This document shows, one piece after another, positions 1 to 10,275 of a stretch of DNA of 64,000 nt. Every line of letters begins with the position of its first letter. Position 1 is the stretch's first letter. The DNA comes from Periconia sp. R9002. Its lineage: Eukaryota; Ascomycota; Dothideomycetes; Pleosporales; Periconiaceae. The notes beneath the pieces are model-generated. The model saw nothing but the letters and a program-made list of their open reading frames with translations. It was not told where the DNA came from and did not search any database. The translations under genes and the position numbers were made by a program. The DNA lies in NCBI GenBank assembly GCA_023627715.1, contig JAMAHW010000026.1:310001-374000 (forward strand). Direction: 5' to 3'.

Positions 1-167
1 ATCGTTTCCTCCTTTCCCGTATTCATATTCGTTTTTCCCTTCGTTGCTCAACCTGTGTTTCTGTTTCTTTCGTTCCTTTCGTTGACATCCACCTCTGTCT
101 CTTGTTATTCTGATCCTTCGTCGGCGTTCAATCTCCAACACCCCTTTGATTCTAGCTTAACTTCAAC

Positions 168-1075
168 ATGTCAAACACAATGAACACTATGCAGTCAACT
201 TTTGGCAAAATGAGTACTACCATCACAAGCTGGCTTAATAAAATAATCTCTCCGGGACTACGAGCGGATATAGTATCCAAACTGAAGAATTTCGCCATCA
301 ATAACCCGAAATTGGCCGTAAGTCTTTGGTTCACAATTCAGTAACGATTGAATTTTTGAACGGCAAGATATTCGACTGACAGAGTTTAGGCATTCATGAC
401 AGCTCAAGTTGCTCTTACTGGACTACCTTTGGTCCTTTTTGTGACCTTCTGCATAACAGCATTCCTCTTTTCATTGATTGCTGCGCTTCTCATCGGTCTC
501 GTGGTAGCGCTGCTGTTCACTGTTTTCATGATCGGAATCGCACTGGTCGTAGTCTTGCCCACTGTCTTCTTGACCACTTTCGGAGCTACTTTCCTCTTTC
601 TTTTTGGTATTGGCGGCTATTATGCCTTGAAATGGTATGTCATGCCATTACAATCTACTATATATGACACTGATTCGTTACAAGGGCCAATGGAGGTGAT
701 TCTCCCACCGCGGAAGGTACGGCTATGGGTGATAAGATAAACAGCCTTACCGGTGGTCGCATGAAGTGGTTTACAGATGGAATCCAAAAGAAGCAAGAAG
801 ACGCTGCAAAGGGAGGAAAAGAAGAACAAGAGGCGGACAAAAATGAGAAAGGTGACGAGAACGGGAGTACTACAGGGGCCGAGACATCAAAAAAGAACTC
901 GAGCGATAACAGCAGTACTAGCGCCAGGAAACCCCCAAAACTTGCATCCGCATCAAAGGATTCGGCCACAAAGCATACGGAGACAGTGAATGGGTCAGAA
1001 AATGTTCAGAAGAAAGCTTCTGGGAGCACGAAAGTTCCTGAAAGTACGACCGAGGCGGCCAGTAGCGCAACGTAA
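168..1075 (+). CDS. Promethin/LDAF1-like membrane hairpin protein (tentative)
   Basis: Three-exon model: 168-317, 390-634, 685-1075, giving 261 residues. Introns 318-389 (GTAAGT donor) and 635-684 (GTATGT donor, 50 bp) keep the frame. Residues about 1-50 are polar. Residues about 57-130 form one long, almost unbroken hydrophobic stretch rich in Leu, Phe, Val and Gly with no charges, which fits two paired membrane hairpins. The rest is a hydrophilic Lys/Glu/Ser/Thr-rich tail. This layout is known from promethin/LDAF1 proteins and their yeast counterparts Ldo45/Ldo16, which sit with seipin at lipid-droplet assembly sites. The family call rests on topology rather than a signature motif, so another small ER membrane protein is possible. 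The start at 168 is the first ATG after a pyrimidine-rich leader. Confidence 0.55.
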
Positions 1076-1322
1076 TGCAACTAGCCTATCAAACAAACGA
1101 TTCGATTAACCATCAACGTTCATCCGCGTCACTAGCATCGTCGAAAACCTGGTGGCTTCAGATAGTAATATTGAACGAGAAAAATTGCCTCAGTGCTGCA
1201 AGTCTACTGCTCGAGCCAGCATATATATACGATATTTCCTTATACAGACATAAGTGCGACCTTCTAAGCGCTAGGTGACAACCATTGATCTTACATCTGA
1301 CAATATGGGGTCAACATATCTA

Positions 1323-1486
1323 CAGAGGGGTCGCACGTCGGGACGCCGCATATCGGGAGGTTCAGCTGAACTATATTTTTATACAAATCATAAATTAAGC
1401 CTTTCACCTCCGTTTAATACCATTGTTAATTCTTAGTGAGCACACTAACCTCCCGATATGCAACGACCCGACGTGCGGCCCCTCTA
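1323..1486. mobile_element. MITE-like element with about 40-bp inverted termini
   Basis: Imperfect terminal inverted repeats: left arm about 1323-1362, right arm about 1446-1486. They start CAGAGGGG and TAGAGGGG when each is read inward, and share the blocks GCACGTCGGG and GCATATCGGGAGGTT. The 80-bp centre is AT-rich and holds no ORF. The dinucleotide TA flanks both ends (1321-1322 and 1487-1488), as a Tc1/mariner-type target-site duplication would. No transposase is present, so it would depend on an element elsewhere. The family assignment is inferred only from the TA flanks. Confidence 0.65.
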
Positions 1487-2374
1487 TACGTCTCACGAGA
1501 CCTCATAGCTGAGATTGCCTGCTGTCGTCATCAGGGGCGGGACAAAGTGCTTGTTTTGTGGCTTGCGTACATGACGTATGCTGGGGAACATGTGCTGCAG
1601 TCTTAGGAAACAACGCCATACATCCAAATCGGAGGAAAACCCAGATATAAATACCTCAAGAGCAATCCTATAAATAAGTATATACCGCAATACAACTAGA
1701 CAATCTACCCTAACTAGCATAAAATGCATTTTGGGGCAATCGATCTTTAAATTAAGCCTATGCAGCCTAGGTAGCACTCGTACAATTTAATGCGTCTGAT
1801 ACAGACATGTGCACTGCTATTCTTTTTGTTGGTATTACGTGTATCCCTTCCCAGCATAGGCAGAACGCGAGGGGTATCTTATTAGCTCAAGTGCTATGTC
1901 ACTGGGATTTGCACAGCCTTAATGGTATGGGCTAGCTACATACTCATCTCCGTGAAACTTCGCTCAATCTGATGGCCTCATTCAATTCATTTGTCAAGGT
2001 TAGTGAGCTCCCTCTATATTCTAGCGCTGACTCAACAATGGGTCCAGCATGTCACCCAACTTAAAAGTTTCGCTTAACAAACACCGATTGGCAAACTGAT
2101 GATCGTCGCGGGAGGGTGACTTCATTAAAATTACCTTTTCCATGTTTGCTCCCTCTAAAAGTACTGGCTGTCACTGCCCATTTTCCCTACCCGCTACTGT
2201 ATGTCTTGTCAGCGGACGATTATATTTTTGCTGTCGGATAATTTTGGACTAGGACTACCTGGGGGTAAATGCTTGTATGGACGACCCGTCATCAATCGCC
2301 TACAACTCCAAGTTTGTGTATAGTTGCGGCACTAGGTCTTACTAGCCGTAATTGACTGATTCATATGCATTGCA

Positions 2375-2382
2375 TATATAAA
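2375..2382 (+). promoter_or_regulatory. TATA box of the feruloyl esterase gene
   Basis: TATATAAA lies 75 bp before the ATG at 2457, a usual distance for a regulated fungal promoter. It helps fix the start codon. Confidence 0.55.
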
Positions 2383-2456
2383 CCTCACACATATCCTCTT
2401 CTCACCTAGTCTACGTCAAGCCAGCACCCTTATTCACCCGGGCTTGTATTTTAACC

Positions 2457-3639
2457 ATGAAACTCCTCGGCCCCAAAACTATCACGGCGCTCGTTTCCTT
2501 CACCACCTTAGCAGCCGCTGCAAAACCCAGTTCAGGATGCGCGAAAACCAGTCTCCCGGACGGCGTCAAGCTTGGAACGTCAAAAGCCATCGATATCACG
2601 AGCACCAGTGTCAACAACACAGATAGCATTCGTAAGTACAGGATCTTCGTTCCGAACGCGTACAAAAATGGCGTGCCGGCTCCATTGATACTGTCGTTTC
2701 ACGGCCGCACGCAAACGGCGAAGTATCAAGAGAATTTATCGCAATTCACGAACGCGACGTTTGGATTTGAGGGTATTAGTGTGTTTCCGCAAGGTCTTGC
2801 CGTACGTTGATTTAATTTCCTATCCTCTGCATCACTCCCTCTCTATCACTCAAAAAACAGTTGCGAGAGTAATGATAAAGCAAAGGGAGCAAAACTAACT
2901 ATCCTACAGCCCAACGGCACAACCCAATGGCAAGGCGACCCGGACCAACCCTTGAGCATAAATGACATCCACTTCACGCTCGAAATCCTCGACTACATCA
3001 CCTCAAACTACTGCATCGACGAAAACTCCATCTACGCGAACGGAAAATCCAACGGCGGCGGCTTCACCGGCGTCCTCGCTTGCTCACCCAAGGCGTCGCA
3101 GAAATTCGCGGCCTTCGCGGCCGTCTCCGGAGCTTACTACCTTGACCGCGATACCCAGCAGTTGCCGCCTTGTAAACCGGCGCTGCATGGCGACAGGAAA
3201 CAAATTCCGTTCATGGAACTACATGGACTAGTCGACAAGACGATAAAGTATAATGGGGGACTTAACACACGCAAAAACGCAAACACGACAGATATCCCTA
3301 CCTACATGAATGACTGGGCAGAGAGGAATGGACTTGATCCCGCATCAGACGTCGCCGGATCGCTTTGTGAGGGAGATCAGCTGGTCACGACATGTACGCA
3401 TTCTGTCCCACCGTTCCTTTCCCCTTCAAGACTTGTGACTGACTCTAGCCATTTGTGGCTGAATAGATAAATGGGGTGAAACCGTTAAACACCTCGCGTA
3501 CAGTAACATGGAGCACGACTGGATGAGCCAATTCGGTAATGAGGATTCTACGAAGCTTCTTACGTGTGCGGAAGCGGATGCTACGAAAGTGGTTTTGGGA
3601 TGGTTCAAAGAGTGGAGTTTGACAGGAAAGGTCGCGTAG
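2457..3639 (+). CDS. Secreted feruloyl esterase / PHB-depolymerase-like (CE1 family)
   Basis: Exons 2457-2801, 2910-3393 and 3467-3639 give 333 residues. Residues 1 to about 22 form a signal peptide with an Ala-rich cleavage region. The mature part shows the alpha/beta-hydrolase landmarks of fungal feruloyl esterases: the LSFHGR oxyanion strand, the nucleophile elbow GKSNGGG (G-x-S-x-G), the MELHG strand with a following Asp, and a late catalytic His in SNMEHDW within exon 3. These enzymes release ferulic acid from plant cell-wall arabinoxylan outside the cell. Both introns use GTACGT/GTACGC donors. The second acceptor is placed at TAG|AT (3466/3467) because it restores frame and brings in the His. 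No neighbour shares the pathway. A general polyhydroxybutyrate-depolymerase-like esterase is the alternative. Confidence 0.85.
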
Positions 3640-4057
3640 GTATGTTGATAGATATTCATCGGACGTCGGGGTCAGTGGATACCTCAAAAGCCAATGTGTT
3701 CATGACTCTGACACCTCATAAGACCGTACATAGCAAGTATAATTTCTGTAGATATCAGCAGTCTGTTGTTTACAGGTCATACCTATTACTATACTAGGTA
3801 ACGCTAATTATCAACTCGAATGTCTGCGATTGATGCGTCCTTTGTGATCATAAATGTATATTAGGATCTGAATACTTGAAACATCACCAACCATCAAACC
3901 GAATTTCGAGCGATGGAATAGAAAATTTGAGTAAAAATAAATGATTTAGCGGTCTCAGTGACAGAGCTATAAACACAGAAGCGCCATATCCAGTATCTAA
4001 TCTCATCCTTAACGTAGCGATTCGTATGAATAACGATCAATATCAAATATCAATCTA
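3640..4057. other. Short AT-rich gap between convergent genes
   Basis: This holds the 3' ends of the esterase gene and of the minus-strand gene that follows. I see no ORF of protein-like composition. Confidence 0.6.
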
Positions 4058-5952
4058 TCAATTCCCCATCTCTCTATCAACCTCCATATCATCTTCATGT
4101 CCAGCATTGTCCTCCTCATTATCCCACTCATGGTCGAACAACGTCGAAGAAATCTCGCCGTTCGGAAATACGATAGGATCGCCAGTCTCCTTCAAAGTAT
4201 GACTAGTGATCAAATCGTCGCTGCAAATATCAACCAAGTCGGCCAGGTCCTTGAATCTTCGATAAGCAGGGTTCCTGGTCCTCTGGTCATTATCCGCTAT
4301 CTCAACCATATCCGCCGTCATGTCGGCAAACGGTTCAGGTGTGAAGGGACTCAGATCGCGCGTTGTATTGTCATTTGGTTTTTGCAACTTGCCGATGACA
4401 CCGTCTCGGATCGTGTCTGCCAGTGCTTCGACCTGCTGGCGAGTTGGATGCGTGGGTTTGATTGCTATTGGACGAATGTTAGACGCAAGTAAGATAATGT
4501 GGCAGGTTAAGGGTACTTACAGTCGATATGACAGTCAGGTGTATGAGTTTGGGTGCCACCGCAGTCTATACAGGGGACCTCTTCACTCAAAGGTAGAACG
4601 CGCTCGAAACAAGCTTTGGAGGCATCAGGGCTGGTGCTGGGTTGGATTTGCTGGATGAGGGTATATGTTGTAGCCACAGTTTGCTTGGATGGCCGGGTTA
4701 AAATGGGTAAAGGCTTTTCCGGAAGAGCTCCAGAAACGCTTGAAGCTGGCGAATGGGTCATCTCAGGCAATCCAGACTGGTATTCAAAAGTGTCTTCCTC
4801 TAATCCTTCAAGGGCGGACGTTTGGGGCTGAATCTCATTGGGAGCACTATTAGGCGGGTTTGTATTGAGTGAAACAGACTCTCCAACATGGTGAGGGGTT
4901 GAAGTGGAGGAAGGTGTGACGTTAGGAGCTGTTGCACCAGGAGCACGAGAAACTGGTGTAGCAATTATAGGATCCTCTGGTATACGTATATCCTCGGTTC
5001 GGTAAAGGTCTACTACGGGCACAGGCAGCGTTTCGGGTTTAGAAACATCCCATCTACGTTCGATTATTAGGTTATTTGTACGGTTCGCATCTGGTGCCGA
5101 TACAGACAACATCTCAGGTCTGGAAATATTCCTTCTAGGTTCGAGGATTAAGTTGTCCGTTCGGTTCGTATCTGGCGCGGGTACAGGTAACGTCTCGGGC
5201 TTGGATAAATCCCAACGTTGGTTGAACGAGGACGGAACGCTGCGGCTACGGTCTGGTTGATTAGTTACAAAATTTTATTTATTGTGGATTTGATTGGTGT
5301 TCCTCTTACTCTGATTACCAGGCTGGTGAAGCGTCGACCTGAGCTCTGAAGTGAAGGCTCTAGGCTGTCCACGGACTTGTAGTAACGGCGAATGTGTATT
5401 GAGGACGGGAGAAACACTTTGCGCATTTTGAACATGCGGTGACTGCGGATTCGAGGCGGTGGGGAAATCTGAAGCAACTTGGTATACGCTTTCTTCAAAA
5501 GGTATTGGTAAATTTGAGACCGTTTCTCCGTTTGGTCGTGTCGTGGGAGTTGTTATTGAGCGATAGTTGGCCAACGTGCTCGTATTGTCGATGTTATAAT
5601 AAGGCACCTGGCCTCGTGACGATTGACGATGACCCAGAATTGATCGCTCCACAGATATGTTCTGTAGATGCTCTCTTGCTGTACCTAATCGTATCATCTT
5701 ATAAGAGTCTTCCTCACCTGGGACCCATCGGAGCCGTATGTTGGAGTAGTGTCCTTGCCCATATGTGGCAGCCTTTAGGATTTCTTCTGGGGTGTCGAAG
5801 CCCAAGTTGTTGGCTTTGACATCATCATCACCATCGATTCCAAAGCGCCAATATCCTTTCTTCGTGTGTTTTTCTGAAGGCTCAATTCTGTAAGCTATGA
5901 ATAGACCTTCATCGTCCCCCAGAGTGCCGACGTAGGCAGACTCCCCGGACAT
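4058..5952 (-). CDS. Unknown protein with internal repeats and a Cys-His cluster
   Basis: Minus-strand model with exons 5952-5310, 5252-4521 and 4464-4058 (593 residues). Introns 5253-5309 and 4465-4520 have GTAAGA/GTAAGT donors, and both are phase 1. I do not recognise the family. The N-terminal 100 residues look globular, with a GYWRFGIDGDDD segment and a WVPGEED segment. The middle is Ser/Thr/Pro/Asn-rich. At about residues 227-310 there are three copies of a 26-28-residue unit of the form RRW-x3-KPETLPVP-x3-NRT-x2-LI. Near the end of exon 2 lies CIDCGG followed by HTPDCH, a possible zinc-binding cluster. The C-terminus is acidic. The start is the first ATG in frame; the frame stays open a little further upstream without another ATG. 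Confidence 0.65.
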
Positions 5953-6833
5953 GGTGTTGCCCAACAATGAAAATGCGTGAAACTCGGCGCGGCGTTATCA
6001 AAGCGGCTCTCAAAAACACTCGCGAAGATGTATATTTTATCCGAGAATTCTCTTCTTGATCGCGTGCAGCGCGTGAATGTGTCGACCTGAGAAGGAGCGA
6101 ACGCACAGCCTCCTTCCAGTTGCTTTCGAGCGTTCGAACTTCGCAATTCCAAAAAAAATTAGGGCAAGCTGTACATATAATGTTCTGAGGAAAATGCAAC
6201 TTAGCGGAAGGTCCGTGTAGAAGGATGGCATTAAGTATACGCCTAGACAGGGGAAAGAGAAAGGTATCGCCCGAAAAGGAATGCGTGACCGGGATGTTGC
6301 CTACGCTAAATTCGTTTGCTCTTGAGTGTGATCCCATGATGGCAGGCGGTAAGACAGGTATAGGTGGTTGTACTGTTTGCATAGACATTTCTGGCAAGGA
6401 CCATATACGTAACTAATTTAGGACTAGACGCTGCGAATTCAAGCCAATCATATCAAATATGTGTATCATGAGCTGGATGGATGTTTTGTGTTTGAGGGAA
6501 TTAAGTCGGTATATATATCCATATTTTTCATTCAGCAAGAGAAGCTTGTAGTGTCTTTCTTCGATATCTTTAGTGAGAGATTACGATGAGGTCCATCCTT
6601 GTCGACACCCATGATCTTCCTACCTGCAGCTCAAAAGCCCCACATCGAGTGTGGAGGATTCAGCGTAAATGCGGGGAAGATGATCACCGCATGAAAAGAG
6701 CAAGACGGTATATAAGTCTCCAGAGAGTCCCTTGAGATTCCCTACTGTTTGCCATTAGCTCACACTGGCTCTAAGTCCTACTACCGCATCAACAGCCAAG
6801 GTTTGCAATTCATTGCCTACTCATCACTTGATC
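5953..6833. other. Divergent promoter region
   Basis: This 0.9-kb gap separates the minus-strand unknown gene from the dioxygenase. Short ORFs here lack support. A TATA box near the right end belongs to the dioxygenase. Confidence 0.6.
6709..6716 (+). promoter_or_regulatory. TATA box of the TauD-type dioxygenase
   Basis: TATATAAG lies 125 bp before the ATG at 6834, in a suitable position for a core promoter. Confidence 0.5.
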
Positions 6834-7930
6834 ATGTCAGGAACAATGTCACGTTCTTTTAGCACCATTACGGTCAAGGAGCTTCACCCGACCTTTGGTG
6901 CCGAGATTCTCAATGTCGATTTTGAAAACATGAGCGATATCCAGCTTCAAGAAATCAAGGCGGCGATGGCAAAGGTACAACAGTCCTCGCTTCCCACTCA
7001 AACAAATCAATTCCATGCAGATAAATAACAAAACAGTACGGCGTCCTTGTTTTCCGCGCAACCAACCTAACAGACGATACCCACGTTGCCTTCTCAGCCC
7101 GCATCGGCGAACTCGATAACATCAAGCGATTCCTTACCAATGGCCGCAAGATGCGGTACACGCACTACGAGCTCTTCGACGCCGGCAATGTCGATGAGCA
7201 AGGCAAACCCATTGATCCCACCGCTCCTCGTTCGCATTACAACAAAGGCAATCTTCTCTTTCACACCGATTCTTCCTTCAACCCACGCCGCGCAAACTGG
7301 AGCCTCCTTCACGCGGTAAAGTTGCCGCCACCAGGCACGGGTGGAGAGACGGAGTTTGCGGATTGCAGGACTGCTTGGGATGAGCTTGATGACGAGGTCA
7401 AGAGAAGGATCGAACATGGAGGCTATGTAGGCGCACATACGCTGCTACATTCGAGGAAATTAGGGAGTCCGGATTTTTTCAAAGACATGGATCCATGGAG
7501 TGAAGCAATGGCCAGACATAAGATCCTGCAGGTGCATGAACCGAGCGGGAGGCAAACTTTGTATGTTGGAGCGCATTGTCATCATTTGGAGAGGCTGAGC
7601 GGGGATGGAGCTGGACTTGGGTTGGAGGTAGAAGAGTCGGAGGAGCTGTTGGAGATATTGAAGAAGCACATGACGCAGCAGAAGTACGTGCTCAAAGTAG
7701 ATTGGATTCATGAGGGCGATCTGGTTGCTTGGGATAATACGTGTGTTTTGCATCGGGCTACAGGTGGAACTTTCGAAGGGAAGTATGTGAGAGATATGAG
7801 GAGGACTACTGTGCATGATGATAGTTCTACGGCTTGGGGATATAATGATGGGCAGGAGGCTAGAGGGTTCAATCTACAGGGTGTTTTGAGTGGAACGAAT
7901 TCACAGACACGAAAAGAGATAGTAGCATGA
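6834..7930 (+). CDS. TauD/TfdA-family Fe(II)/2-oxoglutarate dioxygenase
   Basis: Exons 6834-6974 and 7037-7930 (344 residues) with one 62-bp intron. The iron-binding triad is visible: H-x-D in LLFHTDSSF, and the distal His in DNTCVLHRATGG. The 2-oxoglutarate-binding Arg is in YVRDMRRTTV near the C-terminus. The N-terminal motif LHPTFGAEI is typical of taurine and alkylsulfonate dioxygenases. In fungi such enzymes hydroxylate taurine, sulfonates, phenoxyacetates or unknown carboxylates, and the substrate cannot be read from sequence. The start is the second in-frame candidate; the frame upstream has only a TTG. No sulfur-metabolism gene lies nearby. Confidence 0.85.
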
Positions 7931-8256
7931 TTGATGATTCTTTGAATTGTTTTTGGTCTTTAATCAAATAGTATCGTTTCGACAACCTTGCGTGGTGCAT
8001 AGTGTGAGAATCAACCGACGCGGACAAGACGGCTGCGGAGCTGTCCCAATATTATGAAGCTAGAGCCACCAACCAACGATGTGATGTGCTGCTCCCCAGG
8101 TTACCCTCTTTATCTGTTCCATCTCACTGATCCAACTTCTCCTACTCTTCCGTTTATCATCAAAGTCCATCAATTTGACACCCGAACCCTTCTGCCTAAG
8201 CAGGTGTAGATCAATAATCATACCCTCAATAGAGAGTAAAGTCCAATCTCTATCAC
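7931..8256. other. Gap between convergent genes
   Basis: This carries the 3' regions of the dioxygenase and of the minus-strand gene starting at 10275. No gene is seen. Confidence 0.6.
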
Positions 8257-10275
8257 TTAGGCTTGCGTGACCTTCTCCCAAGCGGCAGCCTCCTCATCCA
8301 TCGCCTTACGCTGAGCCTTCATGCAAGCAATGCGCTCCCTGGCAGCTCCGTATCCAATTCCCAACTCCGTGGAAAGCTTCCGAGTATCCTCATCCGTCTC
8401 ATCAACCTCGAAGGGATCCATGCCGTTGAGAAGAGGTAAGAGCAATCGAGCTTTCTCACCCTGCGACAAATTTTCAAAGGCAGTGTTCATGAGCTCGGAA
8501 AGAGGACGACCTCGGGTGGCAGGATCAGCAGCCACGTAGGCAGCTTGGTTGAAGATGCGTTGCTCTTCCTCCACTCGCTTCTTATCCCACATTTGAGACG
8601 ATTGGGGAAGAGGACGGTTTGGCAGGAGATGCTGAACCTCGGGAGGAACTGCAGACGTCGTGGTAGCCTTCGTAGTCGTGGTAGTCTTGCGGGCGCGCTT
8701 GACTGGGGATGTATTTTTGTCGGTGTTAGACTTGCGGCCGCGCTTCTTGTTCGGTGTGTCCGTTGTGCCCTGGCCGGACGAGGATGAACCAGAACCGGAA
8801 GAAGGTGTAGATACAGCACCATCATCAGAGGGAGAAGTCTCGGGACTGGATGTATTGGCAGAGCTACCATTGGACTTAAGGCTAGCTTTTCGTGCACGAG
8901 GTTTTCTCGGGGTTGATGTGGCTCCGGTGTTGGCTTTTCCCTTTCCCTTCTTGGTTGGGGTAGGCGTGGCTACATTCTGAGTAGATTGGGTCTCCGGTTT
9001 TCTAGGGTAGAGACGTTTGACGAGGTCAATCTCGTTCTCGACTGTAGGGGCCGTCAAGCTAGGGTGAGACGCCTGAGGTAACTCCGGAGATACGGAAGAT
9101 TGAGAAGGTTCGAAGGCAAAGGGGTCAGGAGTGTTCCCAATTGAGAACTGACTGCCACCAGCAGAAGGGTTGGAAATTCCAAGGGCGGAGTTCATAAGAC
9201 TAGCCTGGAAAGCGGGGGTAGAGATGTTAATGTAATCATTCGCTGATGTAGAAGGCGAGTTGGTCTGAATATTGTTATGGGCCAAGACGTTATTTGTGGG
9301 AGATGTATGTGCCATGAAAGCATTGGCGGGTGGAACTCCAGGAGACTGCTCATATCCATTTTGGGGCGAGAAGATGCCGGGAGGGCTGAAGCCTAGAGTG
9401 AAATCCGAGTACATGTCGTACTCAGCGCCGAAGCCAAAGTCTAAAGGAACTTGTGGAGAGAAGCCATATTGAGGCGGTTGAGAAAAGCCGTACTGGAGTG
9501 GGGGAGAGAAGTCACATTGAGCTGCGCCATTGAAACCCGTAAGATCGGAACTGGGAGCTGTGACGACCTCTTTCTTCTTGTTGCTGGAAGCTTCAAGATC
9601 ACGAACCTGCTTTTGAAGGTCGGCAATGATTCGATCTTTCTCATCCATACCGATGGAAGTGGAAGCATTGTTGGGAGACTCGAGAATATTGAGATCTCCA
9701 GCTGAGCCGTTGATAGGATCTCCGTTGTAGTCGATTGCTTCTTGAGCAGTGTTTCCCTCGTGCATGGTAGCATTGTCATTGACGAGCGCAGAAACGCCGG
9801 CTGCAGGGACTTCGTTGTGATTGAGTGAGCTCTCAGCGGTATTGCTCCCGGGTGTGAGACAATTGACTGCCTTGTTCGCGGTGTTGTTGTCTGGAGAAGG
9901 ATGGCTGACTGCAAATTCGATGGTGTTGTGCTCAGGAATGGGATGATTGATAGCGCTCTCAACGGAATTGGCCTCAGGATCCAGATGCTCTCCATTGAGG
10001 CCAGCGGATGCACCAGACTCAGAAATGTCGTTGCAGTTGACCGCACCCGCGTTCTCCTCATGAACGGCAGGATCAACGTTGGCTGCGTGGTTTGCAATGG
10101 AACCCTCGCCGAGAGGCGCACAGGCGCTGGCAGACTCAAAGTCGAAGAGGGTGTCTAGCTCTTGAACTCCATCGTCACCCACGGATACGAGATGATCGAA
10201 AAAATCACCATCCCAATCACGCAAGGCATTGAGGAACGAGTTGCCCAAGAGGGTATTATCAGTGGAGGAGCTCAT
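8257..10275 (-). CDS. Unknown low-complexity protein with AT-hook-like basic clusters
   Basis: A single exon encodes 672 residues from the ATG at 10275; the open frame extends to 10317 but offers only a TTG. The N-terminus is acidic (NALRDWDGDFFDHL). It is followed by an Asn/Ala-rich zone with degenerate repeats near residues 100-160, a short coiled coil beginning DRIIADLQKQVRDLE, and an aromatic-Gly patch with several YGFS/FGFS motifs. A basic zone follows with PRKPRARK, KKRGRKSN and VKRARK, which resemble AT-hooks or nuclear signals. The last 90 residues look folded, with SELMNTAFENLSQGEKARLLLPLLNG split by short gaps of charge, and end in a helical Met/Ala/Glu tail. A nuclear DNA- or chromatin-associated role is an inference from the basic clusters. 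I do not recognise a named family. Confidence 0.75.
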   Translation of the reverse strand: MSSSTDNTLLGNSFLNALRDWDGDFFDHLVSVGDDGVQELDTLFDFESASACAPLGEGSIANHAANVDPAVHEENAGAVNCNDISESGASAGLNGEHLDPEANSVESAINHPIPEHNTIEFAVSHPSPDNNTANKAVNCLTPGSNTAESSLNHNEVPAAGVSALVNDNATMHEGNTAQEAIDYNGDPINGSAGDLNILESPNNASTSIGMDEKDRIIADLQKQVRDLEASSNKKKEVVTAPSSDLTGFNGAAQCDFSPPLQYGFSQPPQYGFSPQVPLDFGFGAEYDMYSDFTLGFSPPGIFSPQNGYEQSPGVPPANAFMAHTSPTNNVLAHNNIQTNSPSTSANDYINISTPAFQASLMNSALGISNPSAGGSQFSIGNTPDPFAFEPSQSSVSPELPQASHPSLTAPTVENEIDLVKRLYPRKPETQSTQNVATPTPTKKGKGKANTGATSTPRKPRARKASLKSNGSSANTSSPETSPSDDGAVSTPSSGSGSSSSGQGTTDTPNKKRGRKSNTDKNTSPVKRARKTTTTTKATTTSAVPPEVQHLLPNRPLPQSSQMWDKKRVEEEQRIFNQAAYVAADPATRGRPLSELMNTAFENLSQGEKARLLLPLLNGMDPFEVDETDEDTRKLSTELGIGYGAARERIACMKAQRKAMDEEAAAWEKVTQA

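Larger units (their letters stand above)
1076..2456. other. Intergenic region without a supported gene
   Basis: Apart from the MITE-like element at 1323-1486, the stretch is AT-rich, with only short ORFs lacking ATG starts or protein-like composition. The last 100 bases hold the TATA box of the esterase gene. Confidence 0.6.

Noticed and set aside
1493..1777. A 94-codon minus-strand ORF next to the MITE-like element
   Set aside because: No protein-like composition or splice signals; not a transposase fragment I can recognise.
6225..6416. A short + strand ORF in the promoter before the dioxygenase
   Set aside because: No ribosomal, secretory or domain features; likely chance.
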